Shown piece by piece: positions 11,450 through 23,097 of a stretch of DNA of 64,000 nt; positions within the stretch are counted from its first letter, which is position 1, and every line of letters starts with the position of its first letter. The position numbers and the translations under genes were made by a program. The notes below the pieces were generated by a model, which ran no database searches, was not told the origin of the DNA, and saw only the letters and a program-made list of their open reading frames with translations. The stretch comes from Lumbricus terrestris (taxonomy: Eukaryota; Annelida; Clitellata; Crassiclitellata; Lumbricidae), in assembly GCA_949752735.1 (NCBI GenBank), contig OX457042.1:30930116-30994115 (forward strand). Reading direction: 5' to 3'.

Positions 11450-11727
11450 GATGATGAAAATGTGGCAATCGACCGCCTCGGTCGCTACCCTGCTGCTCCC
11501 TGCCGGCTGATTATCAGTATTAAGACTCAATATTTGATTTCATGCCAAAATGATAAATTTTGTGTCTAGGTCATAGTCGTTTTAGGTCTGCTGTATGTGT
11601 TCAATTAACCGGCTTGATCAATGTAGGCCTAAAGCTCAAAGCTTTGCATTTTGCTGTATCATTGATGCCGAGGGTGATGATAGATCTAACATTTTTCATA
11701 CGTAGATCTAATATGCCAAAATGCTAA
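11450..11727 (+). promoter_or_regulatory. Conserved 5' flank of LicD-like gene 1
   Basis: This stretch is nearly identical before all three LicD-like genes (35650-35931 and 54020-54299). It includes TAATATGCCAARATGCTAAATG and ends in TTTATGTTTTCAG, a good splice-acceptor shape. No TATA box is evident. It may be a promoter, or the end of a 5' UTR intron whose first exon I cannot locate. Confidence 0.4.
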
Positions 11728-12825
11728 ATGTTTATGTTTTCAGAAATGTTCTCAGTCTGCAACATCATTGGAAGTTTTTTGGAAACAATTCAAAGTCGCC
11801 TGCCGAGGGCATTGTCTCGTCGCATCCGACCTTTGTTACTGCTATTCGGAATAATAATTACTGTCGCCTGTCTTCTACAAGTAATTCTTTTAGCCGTCCA
11901 TGTGAACCACTCAGATCACTTTCAGAGACAACTACAGATGCTCCACCTCGCTCAGTCCAGCATTCTAGAAGTCAATTCAGTCTCATGCAAGCAATCGTCT
12001 GTCAGTAAGCTTCAATACGTCGCCTACAATGAGACGGAACTGGAAGAAAAGGCTCTCAAAATAATGTCCAACACGTCGTGGCTACTCTTCAAGCCAGCCA
12101 TGACTTCTGATGAAAGACTGACGGTACATCATCTGCTGAAGGAATTCGTTAAGATCTGCGACCTGTTCAACATCACGGATTATTTCATATTCAGTGGTTC
12201 CCTGTTGGGTTCTTATCGACATCACGGACTGCAGCCTTGGGATGACGACATCGACATTCTAATGAGATGCTCAGACCAAGCGCAGATACTCGATGTCTTC
12301 ATGAAATATGCCAACCAATCCGAAGAGGTTACTGTGGTGTTTATGTATAGGAGAATGAAATTATTTCACAGAAATCGCAGTATTTCCATTCCACCACATC
12401 GACATCGGTGGCCATTTCTGGACGTGTCGTTCTACCATGAAAACGAAACTCACATCTGGGAAGTTAGGGGTAACAAGACGTACCATATAGTTGAAAAGTA
12501 TCTGATTTTTCCTCTCCACCTTCGACCATTCGAAGCCGTGATGATTAATTCGCCGAGAGATGCGTACGCAGTATTGACGCAGCTTTATCGTGATTCCCGT
12601 TGCGTTCCTCTGACCTGGCTCCACAAGATGGAGAAACTTCCTGCAATAAAGACCCGCAGTTTCGACTGTGATATGGTGGCACCCATCTACCCGTTTGTGC
12701 ATCGAAAGGCAGTTGGTGAATGCATCGCAGAGTCATTATGGGTTGGTGACACCCTGCTCTACACCGTACTTATAGAAGAGCCAATGTATGCTGTTACAGA
12801 ACCATACACTCTGAGGCTCATATAG
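11728..12825 (+). CDS. LicD-family type II membrane protein 1
   Basis: The 365-aa ORF has no intron. A short cytoplasmic N-terminus is followed by one membrane segment at about residues 35-57 and a lumenal domain. GSLLGSYRHHG (157-167) and PWDDDIDI (170-177) are the nucleotidyltransferase-type signature of the LicD family (bacterial LicD phosphocholine transferase; animal fukutin and FKRP, which add ribitol phosphate). WPFLDVSFY (228-236) and FPLHLRPFEA (261-270) fit later family motifs. N-glycosylation sequons occur, e.g. NET (101) and NIT (148). Likely a Golgi sugar-phosphate or phosphocholine transferase; the substrate is unknown. TTTATGTTTTCAG just before codon 7 could be a splice acceptor, making Met7 (11746) the start. 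Poly(A) candidate ATTAAA is at 12962-12967. Confidence 0.85.
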   Translation: MFMFSEMFSVCNIIGSFLETIQSRLPRALSRRIRPLLLLFGIIITVACLLQVILLAVHVNHSDHFQRQLQMLHLAQSSILEVNSVSCKQSSVSKLQYVAYNETELEEKALKIMSNTSWLLFKPAMTSDERLTVHHLLKEFVKICDLFNITDYFIFSGSLLGSYRHHGLQPWDDDIDILMRCSDQAQILDVFMKYANQSEEVTVVFMYRRMKLFHRNRSISIPPHRHRWPFLDVSFYHENETHIWEVRGNKTYHIVEKYLIFPLHLRPFEAVMINSPRDAYAVLTQLYRDSRCVPLTWLHKMEKLPAIKTRSFDCDMVAPIYPFVHRKAVGECIAESLWVGDTLLYTVLIEEPMYAVTEPYTLRLI

Positions 12826-13295
12826 CGTGACATTCTTCAAGAACAGTAGGCGATATCAATAACATGAACATGCTCAAGTTTTCTTGCGTCAACATTCACA
12901 ACACGTGACCATAGGAGGCTTAGGAGCTACAGAACTGAATCTCGACGAAGAAGGCATCTTTATTAAACACAGTCAGAGGCAAGTCCTCTTGTTTACCAGG
13001 TGAAGGTATGACTATTTTAGCGGCAATATTGTTCCTTCAGGTCTCACAGCTGTTTGTCCATCCACATGGCTTAGTATTTTTTTTATTAGAACAACTTCAG
13101 GGTCAATTGGATACCGTTCATAAATGACATCACGCACCTTGGAAGTGGGGGGGGGGAAGAGGGGGTCACACAATTGTGACAATGTGTGACGGTCCCATAC
13201 CAGATATCATATGACTTTTGTGTTCGCGCGCGACGAGGGGAGGGTGTCGAAAATCATCAAAAACTGCGTGACGTCATTTATGGACGGCTCCTTAG
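12826..13295 (+). other. 3' flank of LicD-like gene 1
   Basis: The presumed 3' UTR holds ATTAAA at 12962-12967 and is closely conserved after LicD-like gene 2. A G-rich tract lies at 13147-13163. No further gene is seen before the hAT-like insertion at 13296. Confidence 0.5.
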
Positions 13296-15649
13296 TAGGG
13301 TGTCCCACGATTGCACAGGAAAAATATTTTTCTTGAAACTTGAAATGCAGTCCCTCCAAAAAGTTTCCTTATGGTCCTATGATAATACCTGCCAAATTTC
13401 ATGAAATTTTGAAAATATTTAGAGGCCCCTCAAAGCTCATATAATACGTGCAAGTTGTCACAAATTATACGTACGACATACCTGAGTTTGAAATTTTCGG
13501 AGGTCCACACTTTGATCCCACTAGTGTGCTTATGTATTGCTTAATAACATTATATTGCTCTGAAATACTAAACTCTACAAATATGCAACCTTATTGTATT
13601 TGTGAATAAGGTTTTTCAAGCATAAGAACGACAGTTAAGCTCTCGAACAAACGGAGGATGTAAATCTGTCGTGCACTAGGATTGCAGGCCACTAGGCTAC
13701 CTCTACATGTAGTGAATATGGATAAGGTTAACAGATTGTCAGTCTGATTTCTTCTCATGTTGGCGCAAGTAATAGCAGTTTGGTGTGCCAAAGTTGACTT
13801 CTGGACCAGGCCAGGAATCAACGGTTGCAGTTTGGACCTTTTGAAGTCGTGAAAGTGTGATGCATTATTATTATTATTGGCAAATACTTTGAGACAACGA
13901 CCTTGAATAACTGCATATTAAGTAGAGGTTGCAGTGCCTTACACCCTTCTACATCAGCCATCAGTCGTAACATCTTGTTGACATCACAGAAATCTTTTAA
14001 GCCCTGTTGCCTGGTACATTCTTTGCGTACTTGGTAAATTTTGTCCATCAATGATCTGTAATTAAGCTCTTCAAGCCATTTAAAGATGAATGCGCTCCAA
14101 TATGGTTCACCGTCAACAAAACCCTCGACCAATGCTACTGCAGTCTGCATCTAACAAATCGTAGGAATTCATTCCTGAACAGCTTCAGCGTGGCCATCCT
14201 CTAATTTCCGCGCCTCAGATTCACATTTTGGTGTGACCTTGCGCGCGTAATAAATTTATGTAATAATAATAATAATAATGACATCAAGAATTTCCTCAGC
14301 TCTTGGTATCCATATAGTTGGATTGAGCAATTCGGTAGCAGTTCGCAAACCTGGTGCCCATCACAGAGCAAGTTGGATGGGTAAGGCAATATAGATCGAA
14401 TTGCTCTTTATGATGGAAACGAATCACGTATACAGTCGACGACAGTGAATTACAGGGCATACCCAACTCCAACAGTTCTCAGATTTGTGGTTGACATCTA
14501 CAGTCAGTGTTCTCATGTTCTCAGTAGCCTAATCACTGCTCTCCTTGAATTAATCCAAGGCTTTATAATTCTGGCAATGCTGCTCTAGACGACAAGTCTG
14601 CAAATGATGCAACATCATTCTTGGTATACCAGTACCTAAGATTTAAGAGATAGCAATTCTCTCTGTTCTTTCAGTGATTGTCTCATCCATGTGGAATAAC
14701 GGGGTTATCTCTTCCTAAAAGTTTTTCCCAAACCATGCTGCGTTCAAAGATAGTTTTCTCGATCTTTCAGTGAAAGAGTGGCGAGATAGCCAATCGTATA
14801 AGAACACGTGTGATTTTTCATAACATTGGTCTGTGTAAATGACCGTGTTGAACAAACATGACGCAGCTTTGATACAGAATTTCAGCTCAACGATAACGAA
14901 GAACGGAGATCGGAGACAATTTCTCGTACAAGTTGTCAAAAAACACAGGCACAAACACAATTGTGACAATCTTGCTGACATGTGTAAATGTAGAACGTAG
15001 AACTGAAGAACAATTTGAGTGCAGTGATGTAGAATAAGCAGATCAATACGAGAATAGTGAAAAATAACGGGCAAGACGTTGATTTGTGTGTAGCTGCATG
15101 GAGTATGCAATTAAGACTTTAGTGTGTGATCCTAGGGGAAAAAATAGGGGTTGAACCCCTCAGCCACTTCAGAATTTCTTATCATGAAATAGATGAAGGT
15201 ATGGAGGAGCTAAAACCACGACTTGTTACTTTATCAAGAGTTTGTAATGACTACTCTCAATGATTAGTTGTGTGTACACTGATACTGTGTCCAAAATCCA
15301 AAAATCTCAAAATTTTCTCGATTTTTGCATTTTTTGAGCGTAATACTATGCCCAAAATATCCATTGTATCCAATAAAGTTAGATACCTGCAAATTCTATC
15401 ATTCAAGAGCTTTCCAATGGTATTAAATTTGTTATAATAGGATCAAGGGTTGGGATCTAAAGGCATTTATAAGTTGGACACATCAGGCGCAAATTATGTC
15501 AATATGGGTAAAATTTGGGCGGCTTGAGGGACCCCTAAATAATTTTGTAGTGTCCTAAAATTTTACAGGTGTTATTATGGGACCATATGGAAACTTTTTA
15601 GGGGGACTGCATAGAAAATTTCGAAAAAAATATTTGTTGGGACACCCTA
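13296..15649 (-). mobile_element. hAT-like element with long inverted ends and 8-bp TSD CTCCTTAG
   Basis: The 2354-bp element starts TAGGGTGTCCCA and ends TGGGACACCCTA (12-bp perfect). The similarity continues imperfectly for about 150 bp at each end (ATGCAGTCCC and AAAAAGTTTCC occur in both arms). CTCCTTAG flanks it at 13288-13295 and 15650-15657. Blocks 2 and 3 lack the element (about 37490 and 56083). The terminal TAGGGTGT is shared with the element at 7516-10322. Confidence 0.88.
13818..14150 (-). pseudogene. Unrecognised ORF inside the hAT-like element
   Basis: The 110-codon minus-strand frame contains AFIFKWLEELNYRSLMDKIYQVRKE and ends in low-complexity Ile. I do not recognise the family. 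The surrounding 2 kb of the element has no other convincing frame, so this is best read as the remains of an element-encoded or captured gene. Confidence 0.35.
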
Positions 15650-15828
15650 CTCCTTAGGCATAAAATATTGATTGTCATTGTTAAGTGAACGTCATATGGA
15701 TACAATACGGTAGAAGTAGATGTGGACTCAAGCTTGTTTTGGTGGCTATATTTTATGTCTTATTGAACTGTAGTTAAGTTACATAAATCTTAATCGTTTG
15801 ACATCATAACCGGTCGCTGTTTGTTAGC

Positions 15829-15881
15829 TTTTCGTTATTTGTATTAGCGAGTCTTTAGTCCCTTAAAGGTGTCTTTTACAT
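15829..15881 (+). repeat. Single copy of the 53-bp satellite monomer (block 1)
   Basis: TTTTCGTTATTTGTATTAGC...TTAAAGGTGTCTTTTAC matches one unit of the array at 38985-43277, and the flanks on both sides also match (the right flank TTTACAAATTTGTT is common to all three blocks). This is the low-copy state of the same locus. Confidence 0.85.
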
Positions 15882-15889
15882 TAATACCT

Positions 15890-17220
15890 TTGGTTTCTCA
15901 GTTTATTTACAAATTTGTTAACTATGTTGATAATTGGAGCAATAAAATCTGTGTTTATTGCTATGGTTATGAATAAGGCGTTGCCGATTTCTTGTTTCCT
16001 ATCTTCATCAAAAGATTTTGCAGTCCTCTCCCTCACCGTCTGCTCTTCTCAATGACAGCGCTTACATTGTCGGTGCATTAATCTTAATATTAATCTGGCT
16101 ATGGGGCGCGATTAGAGCAGATATAACTGAACAACTCTTTGCCCAGTCCGGATTTTAACTCCAGACGATATGATGAACAATTACAACGATCGCACACCCA
16201 TCTCAATGATGCAGCTACTTTACCCAAAAAATTAGACTCCTCTGTTACCTTACCTACCAGTACCGAGGTGGGATTGAAATGTCAGGCCAACCTAAAAATA
16301 ATTTTCCTGCTCTGTGCTCAACGTTGGACAGCTGACTTTCAATCGGTAGGCCAAACAAGAAAGCTGCTGAGCTCATCTCAACATAGCCCGGCAAGTTCAT
16401 AATTTATATCTAAATCTTTACTGCTTTTTTATGTTAATTTTCATCGCAGTTTTAGTCATCATCCCAGTCGTCAATCCAAAAGAAACCTGTAGAGGAAAGT
16501 AATTTGTCTATAAAAGTTTGAATGCCTAAAGTGCATATACCCACATTAATAATAATAATAATAATCCGTGTAGCACGTCACAATGCCATTGCATTGAGAG
16601 GCACATTTTAGGATAGTTGTGAAAGCTGGGACGAAGCTTGATTCTCATAGATTCATTTTTATTCGTAAAATACTTTTTTTAAATCTTGAGAGATCATTGA
16701 TACCTCGAGTAAAAAAATAATAATTTTAGTTGTTGTTGCTGTAGTCGTCGTTGTGATGAGGGTAGTAGTGGTGGTGGTCGTTATTGCTGATAATGTTGGT
16801 CCTATTGGTGGAGCAGTATTGGTAGCAGTGGATAGAACTGACGTAGCCTACATGTAGGACTAAGTTTAAAGCATCGGTAAAGTTTGAACCCTACGACGCG
16901 GCTCGGCTCTGCGCCGAAGCCATAAAAGTATCGATGTTTAAGACAAGAATAAAAATAAAAGCGGAATAAAACTGATTCAACTCGGGCGGATCGTTTAAGC
17001 CGTGCATGTGTTGCGAACTATTAATGTGGATGTTTTTACACGTGCATTTGCTCTCGGCCCGGCCATAATTCACACTCCGCCCGCACCCGCCTCCACCAAA
17101 CTCTCGTCAAAGCCCACCCCTCAGAGGTTCCCGGCGTTGACCGGGAAATTTCGGTTTTCGACCTCCCCGTACAGAGACCCCGCACCCACCTAGACCCCAC
17201 CCCACTGCGGTAACAGGTGT
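15890..17220. other. Type 2 upstream region of gene B
   Basis: No gene is seen. The segment is nearly the same as 56460-57790 upstream of gene E, including CCTACGACGCGGCTCGGCTCTGCG. The first 160 bp also occur at 43278-43440, where they stop abruptly at a block junction. Small AAT (16548) and GT-rich tracts are present. Confidence 0.6.
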
Positions 17221-17309
17221 GGCCTGAACAATTTTATCAGGTATGTGTTTGTGTGTGTGTGCGCGCGCGTGTGTGTGAAACCTGTTAGGTGATGCGTATG
17301 AATTTACGA

Positions 17310-17425
17310 TGCTACGTGATTGGAATTTGTCAATTGCAACTGCGACTACGTGTTCCCATGCACATCCGGTGATGACTGTGAAATAAATGTATAAAAGCCG
17401 GTAGAGTCGTTGACATTCAGCAAGC
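17310..17425 (+). promoter_or_regulatory. Promoter of Gly/Tyr gene B
   Basis: TATAAAAG is at 17390-17397, 97 bp before the ATG, with the conserved TTCAGCAAGCATTT start region and the ATTGG...CAATTGC element upstream. The left half of the palindrome is changed (TACGTGTTCCCATGCA), as in gene E. Confidence 0.75.
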
Positions 17426-17486
17426 ATTTAATTCAGTCAACCATCCAGTTGTGTCCTATCGTCAGTAGCTACTCGAGATCTCAGAA

Positions 17487-17702
17487 ATGAAGTCCTTCAT
17501 TGCTTTGCTCCTGTTGGCTGTTGCTATTGTTGGACTCACGTCTGGCAGTGGATATGGAGGATATGGTGGATACGGTGGATACGGTGGTGGATACGGTGGT
17601 GGATACGGTGGATACGGTGGCGGATACGGACATGGTGGATACGGTGGCTACGGAAATGGTGGATACGGTGGATATGGTGGCTACGGAGGTTACGGATATT
17701 AG
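17487..17702 (+). CDS. Secreted Gly/Tyr-rich peptide B
   Basis: The 71-aa product is the shortest of the five. The signal peptide is MKSFIALLLLAVAIVGLTSG, with Ser at position 3 where the others have Thr. The mature part is GGY/GGGY repeats with one His and one Asn. The stop TAG is followed by AAAAG|GTAAG (donor at 17708). Type 2 flanks match gene E. His at the repeat-breaking position is shared with genes C and E. The role is unknown, as for the other copies; a structural, adhesive or defensive secreted peptide are all possible. Confidence 0.85.
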   Translation: MKSFIALLLLAVAIVGLTSGSGYGGYGGYGGYGGGYGGGYGGYGGGYGHGGYGGYGNGGYGGYGGYGGYGY

Positions 17703-18960
17703 AAAAGGTAAGCCATTCTGAACAACTACCGTATCGATCACAACTGTTGGAAGTAATACCTTACCTTGAACCTTAGACCTTCCCTCGCAGGACTGCACAT
17801 CGGGCAAAGTAGCTCACAAACAACTGTCAATAGAATAAATTCGCTTATAAAACGGGGGCAATTTATATTGAGGTGATCGCCCACACACACACACACCCAC
17901 GAGCACTGGCAGTTACATGCAGGTTGGTGTTTTGTTGTTGTTTATATGGTCCTTAAAAAGTGCACAACTAAACCATTGGACCGTAGCAGCAGACTCAAAG
18001 TCGAGTTATTAGCTTCTTTCGATTTTCGCGACCAACGGTTTCCGCCGTATAGGCCTATGTCGAAAATGAAAAACATCAGATGAATTAAGTCTATTAGGTC
18101 CTCTTGAATAGATTGCACAGCCTATGCATGTTCGTTGTTTGTGTAACACATTAGAGAAGAGAGATGGTTTCTGGACTCTATACGGAGCTAATTGGTCGTT
18201 GGTAGGTTGTTTGATGCTTCGATGGGTAGGCACACTGACTGACTGACGGATTGGCTAGCTGACTAAACTGACTGACTGATTGAATGACTGGCTGAGTAAA
18301 TGAAGAACTATAATTGATTGAGGGTTCGTATAAAACGTTATACCTAAATGACTCAAGACCATGTGTACTGATTAGTTGCATATTGTTCAAGAACAGCTGA
18401 AACAGAGTCACTGGATCCAAGACTACGGTTTCTTCACTTCTTTTACATTATTTTGTTTCCAGGCTGTTTGTTGTCAGTGCTCAGAAGAAGATGGATTCCA
18501 ACCTAAAACGTTCGTTTGGTCAACATTTCTTTCGCATTATTCAACCTAAGTCGATCGCTGCTGCAAACAGATGCCACCGTGTGACTTCAGAACATACCAA
18601 CATTGCGAGGACATTGCAGGAACACTACGGTGACAGACTGAAAACATAGGAGGTCAAAAATGCGAGAACATTGCTGATACACGATGAGAAGGAGGTCTTG
18701 GAATTTCTGTAGACTAATTTTGCGTACAATTTCACACTTCGAGAAATTCAGAAAATTATTCTTCCGGTTGCATTACCGTATTCTACAGAAAGAGATTGAT
18801 TGAAAGATCGGTGATTGATTTTTTGCTTCACTGATTGATTGACTAATTTATTGATCTGCAATTCTACGAGAACATTTAATGAATAATTTAAAGTGCTCAT
18901 GTAGATTATGCCTATACACAGCACACACACATTTTCTAGGCTGTTGCCTGCAGTAGGATA
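17703..18960 (+). other. Gene B intron and downstream exon with a 52-codon frame
   Basis: The intron is 17708-18462, ending TTTTGTTTCCAG. It carries (CA)n near 17882. In exon 2 the ORF at 18491-18649 is 52 codons long because the TAA that ends it after 17 codons in A, D and E is CAA here. Counted from the peptide stop, the in-frame extension behind TAG is 63 codons. Whether it is translated is unknown. Confidence 0.6.
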
Positions 18961-19019
18961 TGTTTATACTAATAATACTGAAATTAATATCAATAATGAA
19001 GTTTTTTTAATCAGTTCAT

Positions 19020-19270
19020 TGCCTTATACTCTGAGAGGCTCAATCCTCCGCGTAGAGACCCTAGGCAAGTACTTCACTCACAATTAAACTATGCATTATG
19101 TTTCAGGGCCCACTGCTCTGGAACAACGTATACCTCAAAATATCCGTATCTCTACTAGTTTCTCATACTTCAGGCGTGCCATACGTTAAAAAGCTTTTGT
19201 TTTCTTAAACTTTTTCTCCAAAGCTAAATAGGCCTCGCTTTGCGGGACTTTGTCCTTTGGTGGGCCCAGT
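19020..19270 (+). mobile_element. SINE fragment and LINE C-terminal remnant
   Basis: A short SINE-body fragment (about 19020-19090) is followed by a frame with GPLLWNN and VKKLLFS, like the extreme C-terminus of CR1/L2 reverse transcriptases (GPxLWNxLP...FKxxLKxxLF). The same pair is at 63000-63250 after gene E. Confidence 0.55.
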
Positions 19271-19409
19271 GTTTAATCTAGTCCCCTCCTGTGGGCGGAG
19301 AATTGAGGTCTCGGGGGGTGGAGACAATTGAGCGTCCGAAAGACGTTCGTGATGCGCGCAGCACTGGGAGGGGAGGGGTATGAAGAGGGGATTGTCCCCT
19401 ACCCATAAA

Positions 19410-19757
19410 AAACTTTTAGAATTTCCACATTGCAATGGCAGCATTTTAAGGTGTCGTCTTAACAAAATAGCTGTACTTTTTCAGTGGCCCATTAGAAACT
19501 TTTAGAATTTCCACATTGCAATTGCAGCATTTTAAGGGGTCATCTTAACAAAATAGCTGTACTTTTCCAATGACCCATTAGAACATTTTTGAATTTCCAC
19601 ATTTCAATGGCAGCATTTAAAGGTGTCATCTTAACAAAATAGCTGTACTTTTTCAATGACCCATTAGAAACTTTTTGAATTTCCACATTGCAGTGACAGC
19701 ATTTTAAGGTGTCATCTTAACAAAATAGCTGTACTTTTTCAGTGACCCATTAAAATT
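19410..19757 (+). repeat. Four tandem copies of an 86-bp repeat
   Basis: ATTTCCACATTGCA recurs at 19421, 19507, 19593 and 19679, giving a constant 86-bp period. Each unit also holds CTTAACAAAATAGCTGTACT. It is absent from the matching place in block 3 (63250-63640). Confidence 0.92.
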
Positions 19758-19759
19758 TT

Positions 19760-20540
19760 GACTACAACCACCAGAACAGTCAGTTCCCAGAGCCTACGCC
19801 AAATTATTAAACTTGAACAGCGATTGGGCATGGATCATTCTTTACCTACAAACTGTTGACTTCGGAACTCACAAAGATTTTAGGTGGTCTAACATTATTG
19901 TCATCGACTGGTAGGTCATAATTTATATCAGTGAGGAGAAGCGGAAAGTTAGATAAATGCTACCCGGGTAAATGACAACAATCCGATTAATTGATAAAAA
20001 AATTGAAGTGTGTGTCAGTGATTCAATCTGATGACAGAATTCCATGCTGTTGAATTTATTAGGCAGGTGGGAAGGTCTATAATTGTCAAAAAAGGAACCA
20101 GCTGGGGCAGAAGGAATTCTTCGTTGGAGGGATCAGAAGTTCATTGAATGCTATAAGCAACTAAAAAAGAAATCATTTAAAAATATTGCACCATGTGAAT
20201 CTTGTACAAAGATTAAATTTATATATCCCAGCGCATTACTAACCGAACCCAACAACAATTCATAAATATTCACAAGTATAACGAACTCTTAGAAATCTAA
20301 AAGTCAATCTTTGTCAGTAATATCTGACCGAAAACCAAGAAGGTATTATTATTATTCTGACAGGCATTATGCACCTATCTTGATCATGATTGTATCAGCC
20401 CCGGCTATTGGTAATATATATGTTCTTCAGACGATAATCGTTTTTACAGTTCACAGATCAATTATTGGTATACGCCAAGTCAATGAAGAGAAAAGGAAAA
20501 TTAGATAAAATTAGATTAGTCGCCACATTTGACTTTTAAA
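19760..20540. other. Unassigned sequence shared with the window end
   Basis: From 19760 to about 20100 the sequence matches 63645-64000 (e.g. AAGGAACCAGCTGGGGCAGA in both), so block 3 continues past the window. No gene is recognised. Frames at 20083-20265 and 20311-20508 have no family resemblance. Confidence 0.5.
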
Positions 20541-20554
20541 GGCGTTCGTCACTT

Positions 20555-23035
20555 TCAGACTTTGGAGTTGAGGTTCTGAAGTCCTTGGATGATTCCGTAA
20601 GGGTTCATGTGGTAGACGAAGTATTCCATGAGGTACATGCTGCCTGGATCTAGGTAGTGGAACGAGATGGCGTAGTCGCTCAAAGAATCCACACCCTAAT
20701 CAGGAAATGAAGCAAAATTTGTTGAAAGAACATTTTAACAGTTTTTTTTAGTCCTTCAAATTGTCTCCGGTCAAAAAATCACCGACTATCTTTACCATAC
20801 GTCATGACAACGTCAAACAATAAATGCAAAGGCTGTGGTAGCACATCTGCTTGCATATTTCTTTAGACACTCTGGAGTCTTAAGCTCAATAATAAGCTGG
20901 TCTTAAAATCCCTCCAGGTAATGCAAAGTAAAGTAAGAGAAGAATTGATAAGTAAGAAAGGGCTACACAAAAGATCGGGTGAAGTGTCCAATGATTGATT
21001 GCTTAGCTCCCTGCCTCCTTTACTGGCTGACTAAATGATAAAAATATATAAGGAAGCTGTTAGTCAACCTGTTTTGTTCCATTGAAAGGGTCGTACTTGT
21101 AATACCAGTCCGGATAACCTCCCTCTATGTGAGCTTTCATGTTAAAACAGTGGAATCTCGTCCTTCCCAGAGCATCCAGCGAATTCCCAAGCTTCACTCC
21201 CAAAGACTCCATGCACTTCCCGAAATCTACATCTTCTGACCCGGAATTAAACTTGCAACCTTGTGTCTGGTTGCTTCTCTGCCCAAACCTCCTCAGGGCT
21301 TCTCTGCTCGCAATGTAACCGGCCCCGCCACTTGTATATCCTTGCTTTAGGAACATTGAAAACGTTTGACCGAAGAACACAGGCGAATTGTGATCCTGCG
21401 CCGATAGAAAGTAGCGCAGGTTTTCCATTATGACGTAAGTATCGTCATCACCCTTCAGGAACCAATCATAGTCGGCCAAGTAGTGTTTGTAGGCGTGGTC
21501 AAACGCCTCGCGTGTCTTGTCACCAAGCTTATTTCGTCCGTCCGTTACGTTTACAATGAGCGTTGGAAGTTTTTCATCAGCAGTTCGGGTCACAAAGAGA
21601 AGTTTGTTGCATCGTTTGCCCCATGTTGCATTGACATGAATCGCTTTTTTACGATGATTTTCTGGGTAAGTCATCACTAGACATAGGACTTTGACGCTTT
21701 TGAGTAGACCGTCGGCTACTGTTGTGTCATCTAAAAACAAATGGTATCTTAATGTGAAAATGAATCATGTAGCCCAAAAATATAATGGCGTATCCAGTAA
21801 TTGAAATACAATTTTGCATAGGCCTATGACTATGTCGGCTTTAGCCTCTTCGCAATGTAATGTATAAGTCTGAGCCACCGTGAATTCTCAGCGTTCACAA
21901 CAGCCACGCCTGAGAGACCAGCTTATTAGCCGACCATCCATCTGTACCAAATCAAGTCCGCCATAGCCAGGGCTGCCCTGGTCATTCCCGAGCAAGGTCA
22001 AAATCCGGGAGGTCTATCCGAGGTTCATAGGCCTCGGCCAATAACTAGCGGGTCCTCACCAGATCCCTTATGGAACTGACCGTCTTCCGGCCTGGCTGCT
22101 CCATTGGCTGAGTGGGAGCTGGTACATCGCTAATTAGTCTATGTCCAGTTGCAAAGGGTTCTGCAGCGACTCATTACCAATTGCAGATCAGTACAAATCT
22201 GGATATGTGAGGTCAGCGATCCTGACTCTCGTCTCAGTACTTCTAATAGCCTGATAAACAGTCACGTTACCCTCACTTGCATGGACTTCTTAAAGGTTTT
22301 TGATACTGTGAGACACTCTACCTTGGCAGCAAAGCTTTCCCAACTTCGCCTGCTAGATAATATCTACAACTGGCCTTTCTTCACCTTGTGCCATCAGTTC
22401 GGTGAACTCTAGCGACCGTCATGGCCAGCCTTCTCCACTCAATTATGTTCTTCGTCTTGTCCCTCAGTTCTTCAAGATTCATCATTGGCATCTTGTGTAC
22501 ATCCTCCATCCATCTGGTCCTCGGACGTCCTCTTCTTCACGTCCACTGACTCCACTCTCCACACGCAAGCATTATCACCTTCTCCAGTCCGTCCGCCGCA
22601 TCACATGGCCGAAGTATATCAGCTTTTGTTTGGCAGTCCTCTGCAGCAATGTCATATCACCTCTAAGGTGTCCTATCTTCTGGATCACAGATTCATTTGT
22701 TCTCCTCTCCCTCCACGATATCCCCAGCAACCTCCTCCATATCTACATTTCATACGCCTTCGGGGCTTTTTAAAGTGCTGTTGTGCACAAAATGTGCAGT
22801 TGTAGAAGCACTTCTGTACAGTTAGACCTGGCAAAAAGGTCATTGTCCCCTGATTGGAAGTAATTTACCATGGATTATGGGACAGGAAAGAAGGAGTTGT
22901 GCATGGTTCTAAAAATTCCTTAAAAACAGCCCTGAACGCCTTTCTTAGGGATCGGAAACATGAAAGAAGTTTAAGGGTCAGTTGCCGTTCTGCTGCTGCC
23001 ACCAACGTAAGCGTGGAGCAGAAGTCAGGCGATGA

Positions 23036-23097
<62 letters not shown>

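Noticed and set aside
11721..12008. Overlapping 95-103 codon ORF in another frame at the start of each LicD-like gene
   Set aside because: It is open in all three copies only because the DNA is nearly identical; no domain or codon signal supports dual coding.
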